From Verrucomicrobiota bacterium JB024 (GTDB lineage Bacteria; Verrucomicrobiota; Verrucomicrobiia; Opitutales; Cerasicoccaceae), in the NCBI GenBank assembly GCA_030673825.1, contig JAUTCS010000039.1:1-33424 (forward strand): a DNA stretch of 33,424 nt, in the 5' to 3' direction. Shown piece by piece: positions 1-8,398 of the stretch; positions within the stretch are counted from its first letter, which is position 1; the number at the start of each line of letters is the position of its first letter. The translations under genes and the position numbers were made by a program. The notes under the pieces are model-generated. The model ran no database searches, was not told the DNA's origin, and saw only the letters and a program-made list of their open reading frames with translations.

Positions 1-143
1 AGGTTCTTGTTTTTATCGTAAAATCTATTGATGGTGCTGATCCTGGTGGCCACCATTAATAGCCATCCTACAAATGTGCCCAAAAAGCCATATTTGTCCA
101 GATGGATAACTTTTGCCACCTCTTTAGCCGTAACCAAGCCCAT
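1..143 (-). CDS. Partial acyltransferase-like protein (N-terminus only)
   Basis: An ATG at 141-143 (minus strand) opens a frame with no stop to the window edge, giving 47 residues that begin MGLVTAKEVAKVIHLDKY and continue GFLGTFVGWLLMVATRIS. From memory this resembles the N-terminus of flavobacterial lysophospholipid-acyltransferase/hemolysin-type (PlsC-like) proteins, often found near aspartate kinase. The catalytic HxxxxD motif lies outside the window, so the product is an inference. It lies 77 bp downstream of the aspartate kinase stop on the same strand and could share its transcript. Confidence 0.62.
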   Translation of the reverse strand, partial: MGLVTAKEVAKVIHLDKYGFLGTFVGWLLMVATRISTINRFYDKNKN

Positions 144-220
144 AAAAATAATATTTAGCTACGGTAAAGATAGAAAATTAAGCCTATTGCCCTCAGCGAC
201 CCAATATTATCCCCAAAGGT

Positions 221-1471
221 TTATTTAACAACAAGTTGAACCGTTTCCTTGCCTCTTTGCTCCACCAATACGGATTTCCCATTCTGCAACGATTTGACCG
301 AATCACTGTTAAAATGACGTATGGTGTATAGGGAAACATCTTCGTGGCACACGACTTTGAACTTGCGTTTTAATTCTTCCAACAATGGCTGAAGCCCACG
401 GAACTTGTTGTCCAAGCAGACAGAGAAGCTAATGGCAGAATTCTGGATAAGATCTACCTTAAGTCGATGATCGTGGAAGAGCTTAAAAATTTCACTGATA
501 TTATCCTCAACAATAAAAGAAAAGTCGAGAGACGACAGTTTTAACAAAACCTGGTTCTTTTTTACAATAAAGCATGGGATCTTTGGCTCTATACCGTTCC
601 CTTTTCCAACTATGGTACCGTTATCCTTGGGCTTTACAAACGATTTAACCTGTAAGGGTATTTCTTTTCTTTGTAAAGGTTGCAGGGTTTTTGGATGAAT
701 TACAGAGGCCCCGTAAAAGGCAAGCTCAATAGCTTCGCGATACGAAATTTTTTCCAAGAGATGTGTTTCCTCAAAATTCCGGGGGTCCGCATTCAAAACC
801 CCGGGAACATCTTTCCAAATAGTCACCGATTCGGCATTAAGGCAATATGCCAAAATTGCTGCCGAGTAATCGGAACCTTCCCGGCCCAAGGTGGTTGTAA
901 AGTTATTGTCGTCGCTACCTAAAAAACCTTGGGTTATGTTCAATTTGGAGCGATCGACCAAAGAATCCACCTGTTCTTGGGTGCGCTCCCAGTTTACCTG
1001 TGCATCCCTATAATTGGTATCGGTTTTTATCAAAGTACGAACATCCAACCATGTATTGGCAATACCTATCTCATTTAAATAGGCACTCACTATTGTTGTA
1101 GACAATAATTCGCCATAGCAGACAACTTGATCGTACACGAATGCATATTTGGGTGATTTGTTCCAAGTTAAAAAACCTGTAACCTCATCGAACAACACTT
1201 TTAATTTCCCATATACCGGATGTTCTGGATTTTTAAACAAGTCCGATACAATGGTATGATGATACTCGATAACTTCTTGAATGGTCTCCTTTACATTTCT
1301 TTTATCGTTAAAATAGGATTCCACCACTTTTTCCATGGCATTGGTCATTTTTCCCATGGCCGATACCACTACCAAGGTATCCTTATGGCCAACCTCTTGC
1401 AATACGTTGACCAAGTTTTTTACCGCATCGGCATCTTTTACGGATGCTCCTCCAAACTTAAATATCCTCAT
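221..1471 (-). CDS. Aspartate kinase (monofunctional)
   Basis: It phosphorylates L-aspartate with ATP, the first step towards lysine, threonine, methionine and diaminopimelate, in the cytoplasm. The 416-residue protein has the amino-acid kinase signature KFGGASV (residues 5-11), the substrate loop LGREGSDYSAA (about 195-205) and WKDVPGVLNADPR (about 219-231). The last ~115 residues fit paired ACT regulatory domains. Length fits monofunctional LysC-type enzymes; no homoserine dehydrogenase domain is fused. The ATG at 1469-1471 is 25 bp after the stop of the GNAT gene, so the two are probably cotranscribed. The ACT region suggests feedback control, but the effector cannot be read from sequence. 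Confidence 0.95.
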   Translation of the reverse strand: MRIFKFGGASVKDADAVKNLVNVLQEVGHKDTLVVVSAMGKMTNAMEKVVESYFNDKRNVKETIQEVIEYHHTIVSDLFKNPEHPVYGKLKVLFDEVTGFLTWNKSPKYAFVYDQVVCYGELLSTTIVSAYLNEIGIANTWLDVRTLIKTDTNYRDAQVNWERTQEQVDSLVDRSKLNITQGFLGSDDNNFTTTLGREGSDYSAAILAYCLNAESVTIWKDVPGVLNADPRNFEETHLLEKISYREAIELAFYGASVIHPKTLQPLQRKEIPLQVKSFVKPKDNGTIVGKGNGIEPKIPCFIVKKNQVLLKLSSLDFSFIVEDNISEIFKLFHDHRLKVDLIQNSAISFSVCLDNKFRGLQPLLEELKRKFKVVCHEDVSLYTIRHFNSDSVKSLQNGKSVLVEQRGKETVQLVVK

Positions 1472-1496
1472 GTACTTTATCTTCTAGTTTTCTGGT

Positions 1497-1979
1497 CTAG
1501 TCCAGACGCTCCAAATAATTTTTGATTCCTTCTTCGTCCAAATGCACCACATCCCAATCCCGCAGTACATTGGCTCCTTTTTTCTCATAAAAATCGATGG
1601 CCGGTTCGTTCCAATCCAACACTTCCCAACTGATTCGTTTTACACCGAGTTCGGCCCCATACTTGACCACTTGATCTAATAATGCAGTTCCCAGTCCAGT
1701 TCCTCGCATATTCTCGGAAACAATAAGGTCCTCCAAATGGATTACGGGACCTTTCCAAGTAGAATACCTTGGGTACACCAATGCTATGCCGACAATTCCT
1801 TTTTCGGTTTCTGCAACAAAACATTGAAACATTTTTTGTTCACCAAAGCCATCCTTGATCAAATCGCCTTTGGTCACTTCTACAGCATCCGGTTCTTTCT
1901 CAAAATCAGCTAGTTCCTGCACCAAATTCAGTACCTGTTCCATATCCTCGATGCGAGCCTTCCTTATTGTATATTCCAT
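1497..1979 (-). CDS. GNAT-family N-acetyltransferase (diamine/SSAT-like)
   Basis: This is a 160-residue acetyl-CoA-dependent N-acetyltransferase. The acetyl-CoA loop is [11 protein letters not shown] (about 91-101), and the C-terminal signature [13 protein letters not shown] has the usual Tyr (about 131). The N-terminal [11 protein letters not shown] stretch is typical of the spermidine/spermine N1-acetyltransferase-like subgroup, so a polyamine or thialysine-type amine is the likeliest substrate; that is family inference. It is the first gene of a probable two-gene unit with aspartate kinase and is divergent from fructose-1,6-bisphosphatase. Confidence 0.9.
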   Translation of the reverse strand: MEYTIRKARIEDMEQVLNLVQELADFEKEPDAVEVTKGDLIKDGFGEQKMFQCFVAETEKGIVGIALVYPRYSTWKGPVIHLEDLIVSENMRGTGLGTALLDQVVKYGAELGVKRISWEVLDWNEPAIDFYEKKGANVLRDWDVVHLDEEGIKNYLERLD

Positions 1980-1998
1980 AATTGTTACAAATAAAACT

Positions 1999-2006
1999 CA
2001 AAGTTA
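1999..2006 (-). promoter_or_regulatory. Candidate Bacteroidota -7 element for the GNAT/aspartate kinase unit
   Basis: On the minus strand TAACTTTG matches the Bacteroidota -7 consensus TAnnTTTG and lies about 20 nt before the GNAT start at 1979. I did not find a good TTG -33 element at the usual distance, so the call is tentative. Confidence 0.35.
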
Positions 2007-2038
2007 TAAAAATACACAATTAAAGATTCTCGAAAACG

Positions 2039-2067
2039 TTGTAGTTTCACAAAATGCCCGATATTTG
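2039..2067 (+). promoter_or_regulatory. Candidate Bacteroidota promoter for fructose-1,6-bisphosphatase
   Basis: TTG (2039-2041), an 18-nt spacer and GATATTTG (2060-2067) resemble the -33/-7 pair TTG-N19-TAnnTTTG with one mismatch. The fbp ATG follows 24 nt later. Confidence 0.35.
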
Positions 2068-2091
2068 TCCTTAAATAAAACATCCTTTCCT

Positions 2092-3099
2092 ATGTTTGAC
2101 AAACAACGGCTCACCATGGGTGAGTTCATCATCGCCAATCAAGAATCTTTTCAATACACTTCTGGGGAATTATCAAGACTGCTCAACGGTATTCGTTTAG
2201 CCGCCAAAGTAGTTAACCACGAAGTAAACAAGGCCGGTCTCGTGGACATTATCGGTGCTGCGGGAGAAACGAATATCCAAGGGGAAAATCAACAAAAATT
2301 GGATGTACTTGCCAACGAAAAATTTATAGAAACACTAAAGAATAGAGAAATAGTTTGTGGTATAGCGTCGGAGGAAGAGGACGACTTTATAAGCATAAAC
2401 AGTTTTGACAAACAACACCAGAACAAGTATGTGGTTCTTATAGATCCTTTGGACGGTTCTTCCAATATTGATGTAAATGTATCGGTCGGAACCATTTTTT
2501 CAATTTATAGAAGGGTAACTCCTGTGGGCACTCCGGTTACTTTGGAGGATTTTCTGCAACCCGGTAAAAACCAAATCGCTGCCGGTTACATAATTTATGG
2601 CACCTCTACCATGTACGTGTACACTACCGGACATGGGGTAAATGGATTTACCTTGAATCCTGCCCTTGGAACTTTTTACCTATCGCATCCCAACATGCAA
2701 TTCCCGGAAACAGGACAGATCTATTCTGTGAACGAGGGAAACTACATTCATTTTCCGCAAGGGGTTAAAGACTACATAAAATATTGCCAAATGGAAGAAG
2801 GCGACCGCCCATACACCTCAAGGTACATTGGCTCATTGGTTTCCGATTTTCACAGAAATATGATCAAAGGGGGAATTTATATGTACCCTAAAAGCAGCAA
2901 GGCGCACAACGGAAAGCTACGTTTATTGTACGAGTGCAATCCAATGGCGTTCTTGGCCGAACAAGCCAATGGCAAAGCAAGTGATGGCTTTAGAAGAATC
3001 ATGGACATCCAGCCCACGGAGTTGCACGAACGGGTACCATTTTTCTGTGGAAGTAAAAAAATGGTTGAAAAGGCAGAAGAATTTATGGCCAATTACTAG
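2092..3099 (+). CDS. fbp: Fructose-1,6-bisphosphatase class 1
   Basis: It hydrolyses fructose 1,6-bisphosphate to fructose 6-phosphate in gluconeogenesis. The metal-binding signature [11 protein letters not shown] lies at about residues 117-127, preceded by the acidic loop ASEEEDDF (about 92-99). The C-terminal active-site segment [19 protein letters not shown] is also present. The open frame extends upstream to 1855, but that part is antisense to the GNAT gene and unlike the family. Starting at the ATG at 2092 gives 335 residues, the usual length. The stop TAG overlaps the stop of the convergent TerB-like gene within a single CTAG. Confidence 0.96.
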   Translation: MFDKQRLTMGEFIIANQESFQYTSGELSRLLNGIRLAAKVVNHEVNKAGLVDIIGAAGETNIQGENQQKLDVLANEKFIETLKNREIVCGIASEEEDDFISINSFDKQHQNKYVVLIDPLDGSSNIDVNVSVGTIFSIYRRVTPVGTPVTLEDFLQPGKNQIAAGYIIYGTSTMYVYTTGHGVNGFTLNPALGTFYLSHPNMQFPETGQIYSVNEGNYIHFPQGVKDYIKYCQMEEGDRPYTSRYIGSLVSDFHRNMIKGGIYMYPKSSKAHNGKLRLLYECNPMAFLAEQANGKASDGFRRIMDIQPTELHERVPFFCGSKKMVEKAEEFMANY

Positions 3100-3524
3100 C
3101 TATCTCTCTTCACCAATTCGTGATGATCCTCAAACGGAATTTTTCCGGTAAAAATCTTGATGGATTTATCGATGATGTTAGCAGCGGTCTTTGGAGAAAA
3201 GCCCAAGCCTACCGCATACTTTTCCACTATTCTTCGCTCTTCATCATCAATATCGTGATCGGAGAAAATAATTTGAAAAAATTCAAATAGCCTTTTGTAC
3301 CTCTTTTCACCACTGTGCGGAGTTTCGATAGGGTATTTATTTTCCTTCTTCATTACCTCCTTAAATTCCTGATCGCTGATATTTAGCTTAAAGGCAAACT
3401 TTTTAAGGACTTCCATTTCCTTCTCATTGATTTCTCCATCAACAGCAGCCAAACTTGCCAAAGTGGCAAAATGGGCCAGGTTTTTTCTTTTTTCCCCGTG
3501 CTCGTAAAGATCTAAAATTGGCAT
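3096..3524 (-). CDS. TerB-like (tellurite-resistance/DjlA N-terminal type) protein
   Basis: An all-helical acidic protein of about 142 residues. The segment [20 protein letters not shown] is typical of the TerB/DjlA-N fold, with a second acidic helix pair [18 protein letters not shown]. Cellular role is unknown; TerB-like domains are thought to bind metal or act as membrane-associated scaffolds. I chose the ATG at 3522-3524 ([10 protein letters not shown]) over 3545 because a -7 element (3543-3550) overlaps the upstream choice. It is divergent from the helicase, where exonuclease and ligase genes often sit in relatives. Confidence 0.75.
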   Translation of the reverse strand: MPILDLYEHGEKRKNLAHFATLASLAAVDGEINEKEMEVLKKFAFKLNISDQEFKEVMKKENKYPIETPHSGEKRYKRLFEFFQIIFSDHDIDDEERRIVEKYAVGLGFSPKTAANIIDKSIKIFTGKIPFEDHHELVKRDS

Positions 3525-3542
3525 ATCTGAAATTTTGTGGCA

Positions 3543-3550
3543 CAAATATA
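3543..3550 (-). promoter_or_regulatory. Candidate -7 element for the TerB-like gene
   Basis: Minus-strand TATATTTG is an exact match to TAnnTTTG and lies 19 nt before the ATG at 3524, the same spacing as before the GNAT and PdeM starts. Confidence 0.4.
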
Positions 3551-3622
3551 AATCTTATCGCAAAATTGAAGGCACAAACCCAGTAAAGAAATTCGTATTT
3601 TTCAATCCAAAGCATCTCACCA

Positions 3623-6085
3623 CTGAAAGAATCCGATCTGTTCCATATAGCCGAAAAATGGTTCCAAGAACAAACATGGCAGCCGTTCCCTTTTCAAAAA
3701 GAAACATGGAAAGCCTTTTTGAAGGGCAAGCACGGTCTGTTAAATGCCCCGACCGGAAGCGGAAAAACCTATGCCCTTTGGTTTCCGATCGTACTCAATT
3801 ACATCAAAAACAACCCAGAGTATAAAACCACGCACAAGAAAGGTCTAAAAGCTATCTGGATTACTCCATTGCGAGCGCTCTCGCAAGAAATCAAACAATC
3901 GGCAGAACGGATAACCCAAGACCTGGGCACACAAATGAGCGTCGGTATCCGAACCGGGGACACTTCGGCAAAGGATAGGGCAAAAATGAGGACCAACATG
4001 CCCGATCTTTTGATCACCACTCCCGAAAGCCTACAGCTTTTACTTTCATCCAAAGGGTACGCCAAAACTTTTAAAAACTGCTCTGCTATTGTGGTGGACG
4101 AATGGCACGAACTTTTGGGCACCAAACGAGGGGTGCAAATGGAACTGGGCATTTCCCGATTGAAAACCGTATGCAAGGCATTGCGTATTTGGGGCATATC
4201 GGCGACCATAGGTAATTTGGAACAAGCACGGGAAGTATTGTTGGGCCCTTCTACACCCGAACTAGACAATTCGATATTGGTAAAGGCAGACCTCAACAAA
4301 AAAATTACGGTAAAAAGTATTGTTCCCAAAGAAATGGAAACCTTCCCGTGGCGCGGACATTTAGGGTTGCATTTATTGGATGATGTGATACCCATTATCA
4401 AAAAAAGTAAGACCACGTTACTTTTTACCAACACCCGAAGCCAATGTGAAATCTGGTTTCAGAAAATATTGGAAAAATATCCCGAATTCGCCGGGGAAAT
4501 AGCCATGCACCATGGCAGCATAAACAAAGAAACCAGACTCTGGGTAGAGCAGGCCATTCGGAACGAGAGTCTCAAAGCCGTTGTCTGTACATCGAGTTTG
4601 GACCTTGGCGTGGATTTTGCCCCTGTGGAAACGGTGATCCAGATTGGAGGACCAAAAGGGGTTGCCCGTTTTTTGCAACGCGCCGGGCGGAGCGGACATC
4701 GACCTGGAAAAGAAAGTGTTATCCATTTTTTGCCCACGCACGCGATTGAACTGGTGGAGGCTTCGGCCATGCAAAAAGCAGTACTCAACAATGCTGTGGA
4801 AGATCGCATCCCTTACCTGAACAGTTTTGATGTCCTACTTCAATATTTGACCACCTTGGCCGTTTCCGATGGGTTTTATCCTGATGAAATCTATCCCGAG
4901 ATACAACAAACGTTCTGTTATCAGAGCCTATCGGAAGAACAGTGGCAGTGGCTACTCAATTTTTTGGTAATGGGCAGCCAAAGCCTAAAGAACTACGACG
5001 AATACAAAAAAGTTGAAATTGAAACAGATGATAAATTTAAAGTAAACAGTAGGGCCGTTGCCATGCGCCATCGTTTCCAGATCGGAACCATTGTTGGGGA
5101 CGCAACCATATCGGTCCGCTATCAAAAGGGAGGGTATATCGGTAGTATTGAAGAGTACTTTATCTCCAAATTGAGTCCTGGGGATGTTTTTACCTTTGCT
5201 GGTCGAAATTTGGAGTTTATTCGAATAAAGGGGATGTCGGCACACGTGCGCAATTCCAAAAAAAAGACCAACAAAGTACCCAGTTGGATGGGTGGAAGAC
5301 TGAGCTTTTCAGCAAAAATGTCCGAACTATTACGGCAAGAACTCTACACGGCCGAGTTGGAGTCTTCAAAACAATCGGAGGAAATCCGGGCATTGCAGTC
5401 AATGTTCACCAAACAAAGGGAAGAAAGTCTAGTGCCCCAACCGCATCAATTTTTGATAGAAACCTTTGAGACACGAGATGGTCATCATCACATGTTTTAT
5501 CCGTTCGAAGGCAGGGCCATCCACGAAGGCATGAGCAGCCTGTTGGCATACCGTATCAGTTTATTGAGCCCGATTACCTGCTCCCTGGCCTTTAACGACT
5601 ACGGTTTTGAATTACTTTCGGACAGGAAAATCGATATTCAGGAGATTCTGGACAATAACCTTTTTACGCCGGAACATATGTTGTCCGATCTTCAAAAGAG
5701 TTTAAATTCCAACGAAATGGCGCGTAGAAAATTTAGAGATATTGCCGTAATCAGCGGGATGGTCTTTACGGGCTACCCCGATAAAGGAATAAAAATGAAA
5801 CACCTGCAAAGTAGTTCAGAATTACTTTTTGATGTTTTCCGTGATTTTGAAGACGATAATTTGTTGTACCAACAAGCTTTCACCGAAACTTTTGAGCATC
5901 AATTGGAGGAAGGAAGATTACGTTTGGCACTGGAACGGATCACACAGCAAAAAATAGTCTGGAAAAAATGTTCTCAACCAACACCACTATCTTTCCCGAT
6001 CATTACAGATCGGTTGCGGGAGAAACTGTCCAATGAAAAATTGGCAGATCGCATTAAACGAATGGTGGAGAAATTGACCAAATAA
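3623..6085 (+). CDS. Ligase-associated DEXH-box DNA helicase (Lhr-like)
   Basis: A superfamily 2 ATP-dependent helicase of the Lhr-related group that travels with an ATP-dependent DNA ligase, an exonuclease and PdeM, presumably in DNA repair. Motifs: Walker A APTGSGKT just after 3740, DEWH box VVVDEWHELLG (about 4092-4125), ISATIGN (about 4196-4217), and motif VI QRAGRSGHRPG (about 4676-4710). The only ATG/GTG/TTG start in frame is a TTG at 3719, inside the conserved N-terminal region. The frame is open back to 3587 and encodes FHIAEKWFQEQTW plus PFPFQKETW, both conserved. I place the start at CTG 3623, about 20 nt after a -7-like TATTTTTC (3596-3603). This gives about 820 residues, the expected length. 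Start is uncertain; identity is not. Confidence 0.9.
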   Translation: MKESDLFHIAEKWFQEQTWQPFPFQKETWKAFLKGKHGLLNAPTGSGKTYALWFPIVLNYIKNNPEYKTTHKKGLKAIWITPLRALSQEIKQSAERITQDLGTQMSVGIRTGDTSAKDRAKMRTNMPDLLITTPESLQLLLSSKGYAKTFKNCSAIVVDEWHELLGTKRGVQMELGISRLKTVCKALRIWGISATIGNLEQAREVLLGPSTPELDNSILVKADLNKKITVKSIVPKEMETFPWRGHLGLHLLDDVIPIIKKSKTTLLFTNTRSQCEIWFQKILEKYPEFAGEIAMHHGSINKETRLWVEQAIRNESLKAVVCTSSLDLGVDFAPVETVIQIGGPKGVARFLQRAGRSGHRPGKESVIHFLPTHAIELVEASAMQKAVLNNAVEDRIPYLNSFDVLLQYLTTLAVSDGFYPDEIYPEIQQTFCYQSLSEEQWQWLLNFLVMGSQSLKNYDEYKKVEIETDDKFKVNSRAVAMRHRFQIGTIVGDATISVRYQKGGYIGSIEEYFISKLSPGDVFTFAGRNLEFIRIKGMSAHVRNSKKKTNKVPSWMGGRLSFSAKMSELLRQELYTAELESSKQSEEIRALQSMFTKQREESLVPQPHQFLIETFETRDGHHHMFYPFEGRAIHEGMSSLLAYRISLLSPITCSLAFNDYGFELLSDRKIDIQEILDNNLFTPEHMLSDLQKSLNSNEMARRKFRDIAVISGMVFTGYPDKGIKMKHLQSSSELLFDVFRDFEDDNLLYQQAFTETFEHQLEEGRLRLALERITQQKIVWKKCSQPTPLSFPIITDRLREKLSNEKLADRIKRMVEKLTK

Positions 6086-6209
6086 AGTTCGAACGCACAC
6101 ACTTGGTTCGGGCATTTAGCGTAGTCGAAGAGGCAAAACACCGCATCTGATCGATAATTTTTAAAATAGTTTCCGCACTTGCCCCTCTCGTTTCAAAATT
6201 ACAATTGGT

Positions 6210-6217
6210 TAAATTTG
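6210..6217 (+). promoter_or_regulatory. Candidate -7 element for pdeM
   Basis: TAAATTTG matches TAnnTTTG and lies 13 nt before the PdeM ATG. The 145-bp gap after the helicase stop therefore seems to carry a separate promoter. Confidence 0.35.
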
Positions 6218-6230
6218 TTGCTTCGTTAGA

Positions 6231-6863
6231 ATGATCGAAAAAATCCAAATACAAGGCCAAGAATTTCATCTACACCCTTTGGGTGGATTGTTTTGGGTTA
6301 AAAAATCCATATTGCTGATCAGTGATGTACATTTGGGGAAAGTATCCCATTTCCGGAAATTTGGCGCCGCCGTTCCTCGAAAGGCAATCCATAAAAATTT
6401 TATCCTTTTAGATCAAATCGTGGCCGATTTTCAACCCTTTCAAATCTGTTTTTTAGGAGACCTCTTCCATTCTTCGTTGAACAAGGAGTGGGAGTTGTTT
6501 GAAAACTGGGTGGGCAAAACACCTTCGGAAGTTGTGCTGATTACAGGAAACCACGATATTATCGCCCCCGAAAAATTTCAAAACGTGAATGTCTCCCAAT
6601 TTCAGGAGCTTGCCATTGATTCGTTTTTTTTTACACACCATCCGGAAGATCGCAAAGGGCTCTTTAATTTTTGTGGACATATACATCCTTCCATAAAACT
6701 AAAAGGGCCAGGGCGGGATTACGTTAAGTTGCCTTGCTTTTTTAAATCCGAGAACAAAATGATATTGCCCGCTTTTGGACAATTTACTGGAACCCATGAC
6801 CTAAAACCTAAAAAAAGCGATGATGTTTACGCCATTGCAGACGACTGTATATTCAAAATTTGA
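6231..6863 (+). CDS. pdeM: Ligase-associated metallophosphoesterase PdeM
   Basis: A calcineurin-like two-metal phosphoesterase of 210 residues that accompanies the ligase-associated helicase. All metal-binding motifs are visible in order: SDVHLG (31-36), GDLFH (76-80), GNHD (106-109), THHPE (135-139) and GHIHP (149-153). The protein is probably cytoplasmic, as no signal peptide is seen. Natural substrate is uncertain; DNA ends or cyclic phosphodiesters are suggested for the family. The ATG at 6231 gives the usual length. Confidence 0.9.
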   Translation: MIEKIQIQGQEFHLHPLGGLFWVKKSILLISDVHLGKVSHFRKFGAAVPRKAIHKNFILLDQIVADFQPFQICFLGDLFHSSLNKEWELFENWVGKTPSEVVLITGNHDIIAPEKFQNVNVSQFQELAIDSFFFTHHPEDRKGLFNFCGHIHPSIKLKGPGRDYVKLPCFFKSENKMILPAFGQFTGTHDLKPKKSDDVYAIADDCIFKI

Positions 6864-6910
6864 AAACCTCATCAAAAAATTACCAAAGTAGTGGGTAAGC
6901 TATTAAAGGA

Positions 6911-8395
6911 TCAGAACCTTTTTTTATGCACTTGCAATCCGTCTTCATCATAATAACGCCATGTGCCCACCTGTTCATCTTTACGAAAACGACCGCGAAT
7001 TTTTCTTGTACCGTTGGTGTAGAACTCTTCGTACTTGCCATGTTTTAAACCATCCTTGAGCTCCACTTGGAACCTAACGTTTCCGTTGTTGTATTTTTTT
7101 ATAAATGTCTTCGCATTTAAATCGTTCGGATATATGGGTTTCAGGTTAAAAATCGCATCTGTTGTCTGGGCCGTCGCAGTATTTTTACTTTTAGATGTTA
7201 CATTGTTACCGGTTATTGGCAAGACCTGGTGTTTTTTCACCTTCTCAACATCCTCATACTTTAGCACCAATCTATTTTCGAACAAATCATCTTTCGGCGA
7301 TAATTGTAATCCAATCTGCGGAAAACAAATGATAAAATCCTTGTTCTTGCGCATTTTCTGTTTGGTTGGCGCATCGGCCAAAGCATACATATTATCAAAC
7401 AGCAAAGGCACATTACTATATATAAAAACAGAAGATTCGGGATCGAATTTCTGATTAAAATCAATGTACTCACTGGAAGTTGCCAAAATTTCGCCTTCGG
7501 TAACCTTTTCTATTATGCCCTTTAGGGTATTTGGGCTATCGCTAAAGACCACATAATCATCGATTTGGGTAAAGTAGGGTTTATCGAACTCATTAAATCT
7601 GCCGCCCAGTAGCATTTTAAAAAATCCTTTGATGGACAAAAAATTAATTTCGTACCCCTTGTAATTTACAGCTTTGAACTTTACCGGTGTTTTTTTACGG
7701 ACCTGCTCCACCACAAAATCCAAGTTGGTCCTAGCCTTATCGGCATTATTGGTTTTAAGGACAAGCGCTAGATCATTTTTGCCTTTGGAAATGTGAGATT
7801 GTATCTGAAGTAAGGCCACCTCGTCCCCTATCCAGCTCACAAAATTTTCCTTGATATCGATTTTTAGGAACTTTTCCACTTTGGCTATGCCCTTTTGGTA
7901 ACTTTCAAACTGTTCGGGGTCGCTTTGCTGGACCATCTCAAAATTTTTGTAGAACTCGGAAAAGCTATCAAAACCATAGCTAACATAAAGTGCTGTGCTA
8001 TTTGGGGCAACTTCTGGTATGGAACGTTTTGCCTTTCCCGATTTTTGAAGTGCCTTAAGGTAATATTCGTTTACCGAACTTATGTTGGTATATCCGTTGG
8101 CGGTCAGTGTGCTGTTCTTGTCCAAATCAAAATAGAACCCAGAAAACAAAAAGTTTTCACTTACGCGCATTACCCAGTCGGAGGGCCGGTCGGAATACAT
8201 TTTAATGTAATCGTCAAAAAAATGGTATTGTACATACAACCGGAACAGGTCCTCGTGCCCGACTTTTTGATTGATTTCCAAAAAATTGAGGTTTCGCCCC
8301 AACACCGGCTCCATATATTGATCTATTGAAGCTTCTACCAAAGTGTGCGTGTAAGAGGCCACCACCTGACCGGTCTCATCTTTCAACCCCAGTAT
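6911..8395 (-). CDS. 5'-truncated DUF3352-like protein with C-terminal MORN-like repeats
   Basis: About 490 residues of a flavobacterial protein are present. The central part (for example SWIGDEVALLQIQ and YVVFSDSPNTLKGIIEK) resembles DUF3352-type extracytoplasmic proteins. The C-terminus (GNVRFQVELKDGLKHGKYEE, then YTNGTRKIRGRF and GTWRYYDEDG) forms MORN/YwqK-like repeats. The 5' end is missing: past about 8345-8398 the frame runs into the antisense strand of a GC-rich PEP-CTERM gene, so an apparent start at 8878 is spurious. Function is unknown. The gene is cut by the junction described separately. Confidence 0.7.
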   Translation of the reverse strand: MLGLKDETGQVVASYTHTLVEASIDQYMEPVLGRNLNFLEINQKVGHEDLFRLYVQYHFFDDYIKMYSDRPSDWVMRVSENFLFSGFYFDLDKNSTLTANGYTNISSVNEYYLKALQKSGKAKRSIPEVAPNSTALYVSYGFDSFSEFYKNFEMVQQSDPEQFESYQKGIAKVEKFLKIDIKENFVSWIGDEVALLQIQSHISKGKNDLALVLKTNNADKARTNLDFVVEQVRKKTPVKFKAVNYKGYEINFLSIKGFFKMLLGGRFNEFDKPYFTQIDDYVVFSDSPNTLKGIIEKVTEGEILATSSEYIDFNQKFDPESSVFIYSNVPLLFDNMYALADAPTKQKMRKNKDFIICFPQIGLQLSPKDDLFENRLVLKYEDVEKVKKHQVLPITGNNVTSKSKNTATAQTTDAIFNLKPIYPNDLNAKTFIKKYNNGNVRFQVELKDGLKHGKYEEFYTNGTRKIRGRFRKDEQVGTWRYYDEDGLQVHKKRF

Positions 8396-8398
8396 CCT
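8345..8398. other. Junction between AT-rich flavobacterial and GC-rich verrucomicrobial sequence
   Basis: To the left a minus-strand flavobacterial gene loses its N-terminus. To the right a PEP-CTERM gene begins at its ATG (8399) with no Shine-Dalgarno or promoter-like sequence. Base composition, codon use and gene families change abruptly here. The exact breakpoint cannot be fixed by eye. Confidence 0.85.

Noticed and set aside
8345-8398. Horizontal transfer as the explanation of the composition switch
   Set aside because: No integrase, tRNA, att repeat or IS is present at the point, and both flanking genes are cut; misassembly is simpler.
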